Shown here piece after piece: positions 44,476-54,616 of a stretch of DNA of 64,000 nucleotides (its first letter is position 1; each line of letters starts with the position of its first letter). Below the pieces are notes generated by a model. The model was not told the origin of the DNA. It searched no databases and saw only the letters and a program-made list of their open reading frames with translations. A program made the translations under genes and the position numbers. The stretch is from Rheum nobile (lineage: Eukaryota; Streptophyta; Magnoliopsida; Caryophyllales; Polygonaceae). The DNA lies in the NCBI GenBank assembly GCA_027886185.1, contig WOAB01000893.1, forward strand, positions 3,968,001 through 4,032,000, given 5' to 3'.

Positions 44476-45291
44476 ATGGGCGCGTGCTTATCCTTTCAAA
44501 GGGACTCGGAGGAGATTGAGATGGTTCTATCATCTCCCGACAGATTTAACCTTCCTATTCCCCAGTGGCATTTCGAAATCGGAAGCTCAAGCAAATCACC
44601 AGAGGATGAGGGGGAGGTGAAGCTCGTCCTTCCCGAATCAGTGGTGTTGAGATCCGATAATGTGGTGATTCCAGTCGTGGAACCTGTTGTACCACCAAGG
44701 GTTGAGCCATCGAGGTATGCCCAAGGCTACTACAACAATGATTACATGATTGACACTATCCCGGAAGGAAATGGGGAAGAAGCAGAAGAAGAGGAAGATG
44801 AGGAGACTGTACAGGTTGACATTGTCGGTGATACATATGAGTACTCAGAAGAGTATCTTGATGAAGATGCAGAAATTGAGTCAGTCCCCGGGATGGATTC
44901 CGAGGAAGATCTTGAGAAAGATCCCGAAGAAGATGATCCACATGAAGAAGAAAGTCCTGAAGAAGTCCAAGGGGGACAAGATCAAGAGCTGGATGGGATG
45001 GGACAGTTATTGGTGGACCAGGAAGACCCTAGAATGCAAGCTATCTACCCAGACCCATTAGTTGAGCCTAAGTATGTACCGTTGACTGACGCAGAGTGGG
45101 AAGCACTCTACATCGAGTATGGTCTCAGGGAGGATAACAACCCACGCTATGATCTGGAAGACGCTCCGCCTCTTCGTGCTCGAAGAAGGCGAAGGTCAAG
45201 TCCTGAGCTACGTGGGATCCTTCGTCAGAGCCAACATAGAAGGCAGGAAGGACAACGTGAGATTGAAGAAATGGAACGTGCTCAAAGATAG
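44476..45291 (+). CDS. Extra acidic ORF upstream of gag in the Tekay element
   Basis: An intact 271-residue frame from ATG 44476 (MGACLSFQRDSEEIEM) to TAG 45289-45291. The N-terminus has MGAC, which could be N-myristoylated and palmitoylated. The middle (residues ~95-175) is very rich in Glu/Asp (EEAEEEEDEE), and the C-terminus is basic and Arg-rich (LRARRRRRSS, then QHRRQEGQRE). No gag, protease or chromodomain motif is present. It lies between the primer-binding site and gag, in the sense direction, and similar coding-looking sequence continues past the stop to about 45480 (PKKPCMSSIPYRKRF). I do not recognise a family. Its intactness in a young element suggests selection, but that is inference. 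Confidence 0.7.
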   Translation: MGACLSFQRDSEEIEMVLSSPDRFNLPIPQWHFEIGSSSKSPEDEGEVKLVLPESVVLRSDNVVIPVVEPVVPPRVEPSRYAQGYYNNDYMIDTIPEGNGEEAEEEEDEETVQVDIVGDTYEYSEEYLDEDAEIESVPGMDSEEDLEKDPEEDDPHEEESPEEVQGGQDQELDGMGQLLVDQEDPRMQAIYPDPLVEPKYVPLTDAEWEALYIEYGLREDNNPRYDLEDAPPLRARRRRRSSPELRGILRQSQHRRQEGQREIEEMERAQR

Positions 45292-45736
45292 GCAAGAATT
45301 AGAGAGGCAAATTAGAATGGTCAGGATTCTCGCATAAGGCCTTGGACACCGAAAGCTAATGAATCGTGTGCCCCAGGGCCAAGTCAGGCGAGAGATCAGT
45401 CACCTGATTCTGATGAGGAGCCTCATCCAAAGAAGCCTTGCATGAGTAGCATTCCATACAGGAAGCGTTTTAGGGGACTATGAAGAAAGGACCAGTATAA
45501 CAAATAGTAGTACTTATGTATAATAGTCGGATATTATATGATGTAGTACTAAATTCTTAGAGCAATTTTGTCAAAAGCTCTAAAGAATTAATTTTGTTGA
45601 ACCCTGCGGCGATGTTAAGAAGTTCATCATATATATATATATTAACAAGTTGATCTATTCTGAGTTGATTTTATTACATTCAATATGCTGAAAATATATT
45701 AATGTAACGAATCTTTGGAATTTGATCGGTAAACAG

Positions 45737-47536
45737 ATGGTGAACACAAGAAACAACTGTAACGGTGCTGGACCTAGTGGTCATCATAGACTAGCTGGAA
45801 GGGATGCTGCAAACCTTGAGGAGGTGCATGACTCTGCATCCAATGCTAACCTTGAGGGCAATGGCCAAGCTCCAGCCAATGCTCCTATGGTGTTCGATGA
45901 GGCAACAGTTGCAGCAATCCGAGGGATTGTGATGCAAGCAATGGATGACGCTCTACGACCAAATGTACCTCAGGCACAAGGAGTGCCAATTCCTCCACTA
46001 GTTCCCAGGGTTGGAGAACCAGAAGTTCAGGAACCTGTGATTCCAGAGAATGCAGTCGGGAATAGAAGCAATTATGGTCGAGCTCTGAAGACCATAACCT
46101 CTATGAGACCTTATTGTTACAACGGGAAAGGTGAGCCAGTCCGTGTGACTCACTGGTTTTCCCATATGGAGAGATTGTTTCGCAACGTAGAATGCACTGA
46201 AGCTGAAAAGGTGCATATAGCGTCTCTTCAGTTGAAAGAAGATGCCAGCGAGTGGTGGGAGAATAGTGGACTTGCAGACAACCCTGATCTGAACTGGGAG
46301 ATGTTCAAGACAAAAATGACCGATCGTTTCTTTTCTCGGGCCATGAGAGAAGAGAAACGTAAGGAATTTTTGTACCCAAGGATCGATGGATTAAAGGTGA
46401 CGGAGTTAGCCACCAAGTTTAATCACTTACTGCAATATGCTGGATCGGAGGTATCCAGTGAAGAGCAAAAGATCATGTATTTTCATGAATGGATGAGTCT
46501 TGATATCAAGCCATTAATGGTGCACCATACTTGCTTTACTTTGGAGCAATATGTGGATGCAGCCTATAAGCTGGAAGTGACTCTAGAAGATTCAGCTAAG
46601 AGACGTAACCGCCAGAGATCGATGCAGAATCAATCTCAGGCAAGTGGTTTTAAACGTCCTGCGCCGCCGTCGAATTTTGCTAAATCTGGCAGGGCTAAGA
46701 CTGAGATGACTCAGAGTGGGTCTACACAGCAGTCTGACCAGAGTAAGAAGCCGATTCAGTGTTTTAACTGTGGTGTGCATGGGCACAAGAGCAATGTGTG
46801 TCCAAGAGAGAAGAAGACTTGTTTTGCTTGTGGCAAGGAAGGACATTTGCAGACGTTCTGTTCGCGAAACAGACAGATGGGTGCTGAATCGCAGCAGGGG
46901 TCTGTGAACCAGAGCAACCAACCCAGATTCAAGCTAGTAGAGAGTCCCAGTCCGTCGACTCAGACTACTGTGCAGAACAAGGGGAAAGCCCCAGCTGTGT
47001 CCGGAGGGCAAGGTCAACGCTTGTACGAGATGCGTAAGGCGGATGGACCCAATACTCCGATTGCTCAAGGTACCCTATACCTCCACTCTACTCCAGTATG
47101 CATTTTGTTTGATTCGGGTGCTACCCATTCCTTTTTATCTGAGAGCTGTGTTAGCAAGTTAGGATTAGTTTGCAACGAAGCTTGTGAGCCTTTTGTTGTA
47201 AGTCTTCCTAATGGAAACCAATTAGTGGGAACCAAACGTCTGTCAAAATTCCTAGTTACCATTCAAGGTAAGGAATTTGACGCAGATTTGATCTGCATTG
47301 ATATGGCTCCTTATGACATTATCATTGGTATGGATTGGCTGACGCGTCATGGAGCAGTAATCGACTGTAATTCGAGAACTGTGACGGTTTCATCGGAGGG
47401 CCAGCGTATATATAAGTTTAAGGGTCAAAATGAAGCTGATAACGGCAAGCTCATCAATGCGATGGTTGCGTTTAAGCTACTTCGACAAGGTTGTGCCGGG
47501 TATCTCTGTTACCTGGATGAGCCCAAGAAAGATTAA
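45737..47536 (+). CDS. Tekay gag-protease
   Basis: ATG at 45737 (MVNTRNNCNGAGPSG), 599 residues to TAA at 47534-47536. The Retrotrans_gag region includes HWFSHMERLF and LKEDASEWWE. It is followed by two CCHC zinc knuckles, CFNCGVHGHKSNVC (~46760) and CFACGKEGHLQTFC (~46819), and a retroviral-type aspartic protease with LFDSGATHSFLS (~47106) and IIGMDWLTRHGA. The pol frame continues in the same phase immediately after the stop, so the TAA either separates gag-pro from pol (read-through or reinitiation needed) or is a recent lesion. Confidence 0.93.
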   Translation: MVNTRNNCNGAGPSGHHRLAGRDAANLEEVHDSASNANLEGNGQAPANAPMVFDEATVAAIRGIVMQAMDDALRPNVPQAQGVPIPPLVPRVGEPEVQEPVIPENAVGNRSNYGRALKTITSMRPYCYNGKGEPVRVTHWFSHMERLFRNVECTEAEKVHIASLQLKEDASEWWENSGLADNPDLNWEMFKTKMTDRFFSRAMREEKRKEFLYPRIDGLKVTELATKFNHLLQYAGSEVSSEEQKIMYFHEWMSLDIKPLMVHHTCFTLEQYVDAAYKLEVTLEDSAKRRNRQRSMQNQSQASGFKRPAPPSNFAKSGRAKTEMTQSGSTQQSDQSKKPIQCFNCGVHGHKSNVCPREKKTCFACGKEGHLQTFCSRNRQMGAESQQGSVNQSNQPRFKLVESPSPSTQTTVQNKGKAPAVSGGQGQRLYEMRKADGPNTPIAQGTLYLHSTPVCILFDSGATHSFLSESCVSKLGLVCNEACEPFVVSLPNGNQLVGTKRLSKFLVTIQGKEFDADLICIDMAPYDIIIGMDWLTRHGAVIDCNSRTVTVSSEGQRIYKFKGQNEADNGKLINAMVAFKLLRQGCAGYLCYLDEPKKD

Positions 47537-50461
47537 CCATCAGTACTTGATATTCCAGTTGTTAGGGAATTCCCGGATGTTTTCCCGGAGGAAATTCCTG
47601 GATTACCCCCGCATCGCATCGTAGAGTTTACGATTGATCTTGAGCCTGGTACTGCACCAATTTCTAAAGCACCGTATCGGATGGCTCCTGTCGAGATGCA
47701 AGAGTTGAAGAAGCAGCTGGAGGATCTTCTTGACAAAGGATATATAAGACCGAGTGCATCACCTTGGGGTGTTCCGGTTTTGTTTATTAAGAAGAAAGAT
47801 GGATCGTTTAGACTTTGCATCGACTATCGTGAATTGAACAAAGTCACGATCAAGAACAAGTATCCTTTGCCTAGGATTGATGATTTGTTAGATCAATTGC
47901 AGGGAGCAAAAGTATTTTCCAAGATCGATCTGAGATCCGGTTACCACCAACTCAGGATTCGTGAGGAAGATATTCCGAGGACAGCATTCCGGACAAGATA
48001 TGGTCACTACGAGTTTGTAGTTATGCCATTTGGACTTACCAACACTCCTGTCGTCTTCATGGATTTGATGAACCGATGTTTTCACCAGTACTTGGATAAG
48101 TTCGTGGTGGTTTTCATCGACGACATTTTGATCTACTCTCCGAGTGAAGAAGCTCACGAGGAACATCTGCGGATTGTCTTGTCAATCCTTAGACAAAATG
48201 AGTTTTATGCGAAATTGTCTAAATGTGACTTTTGGATCAGAGAAGTGACTTTCTTAGGCCACGTGATCAATGAGAATGGGGTGATGGTCGATCCCCAGAA
48301 GATTGAAGCTGTGGCAAATTGGAAACGTCCTCAGAATGTGAAGGATGTGCGCAGTTTTTTTGGACTTGCTGGATACTACAGACGGTTCGTAGAGGGATTT
48401 TCTAAGATCGCTCTACCTATGACCGGTTTACTCCGCAAGGTCCACAAGAAGTTTGTCTGGAGTGACAAGTGTGAGGCCAGTTTTCAGAAGTTGAAACAGT
48501 GTTTAACCTATGCACCTGTTCTAGCGCTGCCAGAAGGAAACGATGGGTATGTGGTCTACAGTGATGCTTCTAAAAGTTGTTTGGGTTGTGTATTGATGCA
48601 GAAGGGCAGAGTGATTGCTTATGCATCTCGACAACTAAAAACCTATGAAGAAAACTATCCTACCCATGATTTGGAATTGGCAGCAGTGGTGTTTGCGTTG
48701 AAGATTTGGAGACACTATCTATATGGTGTAAGATTTCAAATCTTCACGGACCACAAGAGTCTCAAGTATATATTCACTCAGAAGGAGTTGAATATGAGAC
48801 AACGACGCTGGTTAGAATTACTCAAGGACTATGACATTGAATTGCTATATTATCCAGGCAAGGCTAATATTGTAGCCGATGCGTTGAGTCGAAAGACACC
48901 GCATGAGACAGTTGTAGCACTTCTCACTGCTCAAGTCAAGCTGAACCAATTGATATGTGAGGCTGAAATCTTGTATGATCAACGTAGAGAATACCTGAGT
49001 ATGTTGGAAATTCAGGCTACGCTACTTGATCAAATACGAGAAAAGCAGATTGATGATATCATCCTGGTAAAGCTAAGCAGCGAAGTGTTGAGCGGGAAAG
49101 CTCCCGGTTTTGTGATTCAAGAGGATGGATCACTTTGGTTTCAAGATCGCATCTGTGTGCCTGACGTTGATGGTCTTCGCCAATTGGTGATGAGGGAAGC
49201 CCATTCATCAGCTTACTCTGTACATCCTGGCTCTAGCAAAATGTACAAGGACCTCCGGAAGAAATTCTGGTGGCCAAACATGAAATGGGATGTAGCAGAA
49301 TTTGTAGCAAAATGCTTGACTTGTCAGAAAGTCAAGATAGAACACCGTAGGCTAGGCGGTGAATTGCTACCTCTTCCAGTGCCAGAGTGGAAGTGGGAAG
49401 ATATTGCTATGGACTTCGTCACTGGATTACCCAAGACTAGAACCCAGAAGGATGCTATATGGGTAATTATTGACAGACTCACGAAGAGTGCGCACTTCGT
49501 GGCTATCAAATCAACATGGGGAGTTCAGAAGTTAGCCGAAGTGTTTTTGCATGAGATTGTTCGGTTACATGGTATTCCCAAAACCATTGTCTCGGATCGT
49601 GATGGCCGTTTCACGTCCAGATTTTGGAAGGAACTTCACAAAGCCATGGGAACCGAGTTAAGATTTAGCACTGCCTTTCATCCTCAAACGGATGGACAGT
49701 CTGAGAGGACTATCCAGACCTTAGAGGATATGTTGAGAGCGTGTGTACTCGATCGTCCGACTAGCTGGGAGGACAGTCTAAGTCTAATTGAGTTTACATA
49801 CAACAATAGTTGGCATTCTACAATCAAGATGGCTCCATTTGAAGCCTTGTATGGTCGGAAGTGTAGATCGCCAATTTGTTGGGATGAGAACGCCGACAAG
49901 ATTCTGCTCGGACCAGAGTTGGTCGAGAAGACTGCTGCAGATATTGCATTGATCAGACAGAGAATGTTGACAGCTCAGAGCCGACAGAAGTCTTACACGG
50001 ACCCAAAGCGTAGGAATGTCGAGTTTGAGGTTGGCGACAAGGTATTTGTCAGGGTATCACCATCCAGAGGAGTTTTCAGATTTGGTAAGCGTGGGAAGCT
50101 TAACCCTCGCTATGTGGGACCATTTGAGATTCTTGATAGAGTGGGATCGCTAGCATATCGTTTAGCGTTGCCACCATCAGCACATCATGTGCATAATGTG
50201 TTTCACGTCTCTCTGTTGAGAAAATATGTGCCAGATGAATCTCATGTGCTGAGCTATGAAGATATTGAGATTCAGACAGACGGTACATATGAAGAGACAC
50301 CCGTGCGCATTCTGGAGCATCGTGTGAAGCAGTTGCGCAACAAGGTCGTACCGTTGGTACGAATTATGTGGTCCAAGTCAGGAACCGAGGAGGTTACCTA
50401 GGAGACTTGGGAAACTGAAGAGGATATGAGTAGACGCTTTCCCGAGATGTTTGCGACCTAA
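47537..50461 (+). CDS. Tekay pol: RT, RNase H, integrase, chromodomain-like tail
   Basis: Same frame as gag-pro. Domains: reverse transcriptase with GSFRLCIDYRELNK, KIDLRSGYHQLRI and the catalytic VVFIDDILIYS; RNase H with VVYSDASKSCLGCVL, FTDHKSLKYI and NIVADALSR; integrase HH-CC finger (H at the start of HSSAYSVHPG, then CLTCQKVK) and core with AMDFVTGLP, VSDRDGRFTS and HPQTDGQSERTIQTLEDML, so D, D and E are present. The integrase C-terminal region has FEVGDKVFVRV, NPRYVGPFEIL and HNVFHVSLLRKYVP. The tail HRVKQLRNKVVPLVRIMW matches the chromodomain-like end of Tekay elements. A TAG at 50399-50401 interrupts ~20 codons before the natural end (50461). Otherwise open, no frameshift seen. Confidence 0.93.
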
Positions 50462-50483
50462 GTTTCGGGGTCGAAACTTCTTT

Positions 50484-50497
50484 TAACGGGGGAGTGA
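50484..50497 (+). other. Polypurine tract
   Basis: AACGGGGGAG just before the 3' LTR, the priming site for plus-strand synthesis. Confidence 0.75.
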
Positions 50498-52981
50498 TGT
50501 AATATCCCGTATATTTGTACGAATAAATTTCGAATTTTCTTAAGCCCGTATTGCAAGTCGGATTAAATTCAGGGAAGTACGAACATTCGGTGTAATGTTT
50601 GGTCTCTGTAATATTTTTCTGAGCAATATAAAATACAGTTAACGTATTTTTGGGTTAAGAGATCGTTCGTGTACAAATATATTTAACCCGGGGTTAAGTA
50701 AAATTTACCACTTAAGGTAAATAATGACAAAAGAGGAGGAGTCGGCCTATGCCTTAGCCCACACCAGCAAACAACATCAGCAACTTGCAAGCAAGTTGGC
50801 ACGGCTGGCAGCTAGCCTTGATGACTCATCGGGGCTACTTGGCCTAGCTTGGACACCTCTTGGGGTACTTGTCTTCAGGATGGTCTTCGTGGTTTGCCTA
50901 TAAAAGGAGAGGAGAAGTCGTGGGAGAAGCCAGAAGATAGCTCCTCACCATCTTTTGCTGTCAAAAACCCAGAAATCAGCATCCTGAGCTGAACTTTGAG
51001 CCCCGTTTGTGGACGATTCTGACATTCGTTCGATCAAGTAAAAGTTGAATCTTGGAGGTGGTATGTAGCTTAAGAGGGTGAGAAGATCAACCAAGCTCGA
51101 TTCGAAGTAGAAGTCGATCGAAAATTGGTAAGAAAAACCCTTGAAGCTCACTGATTTTCCCTCTGAAATTCATGACTTTTGCTGAACTTTGAACCCAAAT
51201 TGCGTGGTCGTCCGGCCTTGTTTTGATCCGTTTTCAGGAGGTTCTTAGAGATAGTTTGTAGCTTAACAAGGTGGGAATCAAAACCAAGAAAGAATCGAAG
51301 CCTAAGGGATCGATTTGGGTGAGTTTTCCCTCATTGTCGCTCTCGAATCCCCGCCTCTGTGCAGGTACCGCACCCCGCGTTAAACGTAGTTCATGGTGCC
51401 GAGGGTTTGTTTTGGGTATTTGGACATAGATCGAGGCTCGGATTTTTGATTCGTTTCCTATTCCTTTAGATTCGTATCTGTAGATATTGAATCTAAATTG
51501 ATGTCTTGTTATGGGTCGTTCCATATGGATTTATTATCCAGGATCAGTTCCCGTTCCAGACTCGGAAACCCTTTAATTCTAAGCGTGCGAAGCTTTCGTC
51601 GGATCTAAGGCAAGTGGCGGTTCGCTCTTGCTCATCATTCCATATTTCCATTAATTATCAATTGCTTAATTGTTAATTAATTTGGATTGATTATCGTTCA
51701 TGTCTGGAATAGTTTTATGAAATTACTTTTGGAAGATAAAATGAATATTATAATAGGTTGTATATCTGTTAGAACAACGCTATTATATATATATGATCTA
51801 GATTGAAATATATCTAGGATGTTGGCCTTAATGGCTTTATTATGATTGACTGTTCTGAACTGCTTAGTTAGAACGAGTATTCGTAGGAACGCTACTCGGT
51901 ATCTCTCAGTGAGTACTAGTCGTTTCTTTATAACCAAGTGGATGGGATGTCCAGGCCCCAACACTTTTCTTTGGTCATGACCTTCTCCTATCCGAGTATA
52001 GGGGATGTGCACAACAGCTGGTACCAATCTCTGGGATTTAGTCGCAACTCTCTATATCTCAATATCCGCCGAGGATGAGATTCTAAAAGCTTGAAACGTG
52101 AATGATCGTTTTGGAATTATATAAGATAAGTGCCCGAGTGCACATAATTAATATACCTTTGGCGGGTAGTGCAACTAAGTTATAGTGCAGTTAGGAAACT
52201 CGCCATGACTTGAATGTAGTACGTTCTCTTTCCAATCTGGAGTCGTATCATGCGGTGATTCGCATTATACGGTGAGGTTGGTCGTGAACCGAAGCATCTC
52301 AGTCAGTTTTTAACGTTATGAATATACATATGAAACTAAAGGTTCCAGACATTTGTCATGCTTCCGATAAGACTCACTCTTTTGGAGTCTTCTCTTGGAT
52401 TAATTCCTATAAGACTCATTTCCGTTGGAGTCTTCTCTTGATCATGTCTTTTGAGATATTCCAGTAGAAGTATGGTGGCTGGCTATCGTTATCGGTTATT
52501 ATCCGAGAAACGATGAGTCTAACCTAATACGACTACTTAGAACCACTATGCTTTGTACCCTTGCTAGTCTTTCATTAGACTAACCCACGAACATTGTTCT
52601 CTGCATGTGGGCTGGTGTCATCCGTTCGATTCGGCACATCAGATAAGTTGCCACCCAGTGAAGGCTAAAGAACGACTATGACGGGAAGTGTTTTTGACAA
52701 GTTTATCCAGGTTGAGATCCGTGGCGTTGATCGCCATGGTCAAGACTTGCTTTATCTTTAAAAGACTTCCGCTATGTTATTTACTCTGAAAACAATGTTT
52801 TAACCTACGGGGATTGGGTTGTAATCCCCTGACTTATGTTTTAATGGATGGTTTGTGGATTACATAAATGTTATTTATGATTTGAATAATCCGGTTTAGC
52901 CTTGGGTGGTTTCGGAGGTGAAATCCGGGATCACTGGCGGTAATGCCTTTCCAAAGGGGTTATGAATTTGGAAGTGTTACA
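50498..52981 (+). repeat. Tekay 3' LTR
   Basis: 2484 bp, about 99% identical to the 5' LTR. Differences are nearly all single substitutions, with one small cluster near 51248 (AGATCTGG versus AGAGATAG). Confidence 0.95.
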
Positions 52982-52986
52982 GATTT

Positions 52987-53502
52987 CGTCTAGATCGATG
53001 TTAGATGATTATAGTTGATATTCTGCTGTGGCTTTTTGGTGTTTTTGTTTCTGCGGTTGGTTGTCGTTTTGGTTTTCCGACTCTTTGACGGTGCACTGGC
53101 CTAGTGATGCTGATTATTGCGAGTTTTGGTTGTACAAATGTTTGTGTTCTAGGGTGCAAGTGTTCGATGTATTTGTTTCTGGTTGGATTTTAGGTTTCCC
53201 TTTTTAAACTTCACGGACCTGGTTTCTTTTGCTCTTTGGTAAGCATATTTGGTATTGTATTATGGTTTGGTGTTTTCAGGGTGTTGTTGTTGTGCTTTTG
53301 GCTTGTATTTTTAGTTCATGAACATTTTATTAGGGTTGTTTGTTTGTGTAAATGAAACGTTATGTAATTTCAATTATAATGCATAGTTGCTTGATTTAGT
53401 CATGACGTCACAGTGTGGCATATGAGCTGCATTACGGTGGGGAAACTTGTTGTCTTGCACTTTTCCCCTCGGCTGCATTTTGTGTGTGGTTCTTTCTCCT
53501 CG
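52987..53502 (+). repeat. 524-bp tandem duplication, copy 2 (right part)
   Basis: Continues the copy begun at 41774. It ends TCTTTCTCCTCG like copy 1 and then runs into CTTCACC. By eye ~30 differences from copy 1, clearly more than between the Tekay LTRs. Confidence 0.9.
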
Positions 53503-53770
53503 TCTTCACCTAAAAAAAATGGTGTGGAATTATTTGTTTGGTTGTGTATCGTGGATGAACTTGTGAGCTATTTTGCAATGCATGCTTTCTCAGATGTGTA
53601 AGTATTGTTTATCCTTTTTCCTTGTTGGGTATAATATGATAGGTAACATGTGTGGGCTACTCATGGGATGGTTTGAATGTGTAATACCCCGGATTTGTAA
53701 TCCTTTATAAGGATTAAAATGCTATTCATATCAACAAGAGCTCTTCCTTTTCCTGGTTCAAGTGAGGACA

Positions 53771-53848
53771 AAGAACTAGGAAGTTAAGCGTGCTAGGGCG
53801 GGAGTAGTCTTGGGATGAGTGACCTCCTGGGAAGTTCCTGGTTGGCAT
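53771..53848 (+). ncRNA. 5S rRNA-like sequence in Cassandra LTR 1
   Basis: AAGTTAAGCGTGCT, GGGATGAGTG and GACCTCCTGGGAAG correspond to box A, the intermediate element and box C of the plant 5S rRNA internal promoter, in order and spacing. It covers roughly the 3' two thirds of 5S rRNA with scattered changes. Confidence 0.85.
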
Positions 53849-54099
53849 GGGGACAGCTTCTCTAAGGCTGTGTGCCTTATAAATGGTATCAGAGCCGACT
53901 CTGGGTTACGGGTGGGCTTGTCCTGGATGGCAGTCGCTCGACCCAGAGGGTGGTCTTTGGGACTTGACGGGCCTTGACGAGGTCGTCAAGGGTTTAAGTG
54001 GGGGTGATTGTAATACCCCGGATTTTTAATCCTTTATAAGGATTAGAATGTTACCCATGTCAACAAGAGCTCTTCCTTTTCGTGGTTCAAGTGAAGACA

Positions 54100-54177
54100 A
54101 AGAACTAGGAAGTTAAACGTGTTAGGACGGGAGTAGTCTTGGGATGGGTGACCTCCTGGGAAGTTTCTGGTTGGCAT
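54100..54177 (+). ncRNA. 5S rRNA-like sequence in Cassandra LTR 2
   Basis: Same segment as in LTR 1. Here the intermediate element and box C read GGGATGGGTGACCTCCTGGG, matching the plant 5S consensus better than LTR 1, while box A has AAACGTG instead of AAGCGTG. Confidence 0.85.
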
Positions 54178-54215
54178 GGGGACAGCGTCTCTAAGGCTGT
54201 GGGCCTTATAGAATG

Positions 54216-54616
54216 ATTGTAGTGGGTGTTGACTTTTAGTGGTATATTGTTTGATTTATACTAAGGTTGAGTTTGTATTTATTTGTTAACCAAATGTTTG
54301 CTTGTTTGTGTGGACTGTGTGTGCACATTTTATTTTGGTTGTGCATATTTATGCCTCATGTTAGGAATAAATGTAGTGTATGTTAGTAATATTTTAGGGG
54401 CTTATGTTTAAATTTCGAGTTGTAAGTCGGTGTAAAAACTGCATGTTTGTATTCCGTCTTTATACATTTCCTTCTATGGGTTGTATGCTATAAGTTGTAT
54501 AGTGTTTCTGTATATTTGTGAAGGAATTGTTGTTTATCCAGGTTTGTTTTTTATACCCCTTATTAGATTTGTATCTTCCATTCTAAATGTGGTTGATTTT
54601 GTTTGAGGTTTAAGGT
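54216..54616. other. Unassigned sequence before the captured gene
   Basis: T-rich, intron-like sequence leading to the ATG at 54617. No gene recognised. Confidence 0.3.

Larger units (their letters stand above)
41785..52981 (+). mobile_element. Nearly intact Ty3/gypsy retrotransposon (Tekay-like chromovirus), 11.2 kb
   Basis: Two 2484-bp LTRs (TGTAATATCC...GTGTTACA), initiator-Met primer-binding site, an extra acidic ORF, gag, protease, RT, RNase H, integrase and polypurine tract in order. The target duplication GATTT is at 41780-41784 and 52982-52986. About 25 substitutions between the LTRs (by eye, ~1%) point to a recent insertion. The C-terminal RNKVVPLVRIMW-type domain after integrase is the chromodomain-like tail typical of Tekay/Del elements. 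Confidence 0.95.
53680..54210 (+). mobile_element. Cassandra-type TRIM retrotransposon
   Basis: Two 202-bp LTRs (53680-53881 and 54009-54210, TGTAATACCCCGG...GCCTTATA) flank only 127 bp of interior. The interior begins with a primer-binding site TGGTATCAGAGC (53884-53895) and ends with a purine tract AAGTGGGGGTGA. The target duplication GAATG is at 53675-53679 and 54211-54215. There is no coding capacity. Both LTRs carry a 5S rRNA-like segment, the hallmark of Cassandra. The LTRs differ at ~15 sites (~7%), so the insertion is older than the Tekay one. Confidence 0.93.

Noticed and set aside
53884..54008. A tRNA-related gene at TGGTATCAGAGC
   Set aside because: It is the primer-binding site of the Cassandra element and lacks any cloverleaf.
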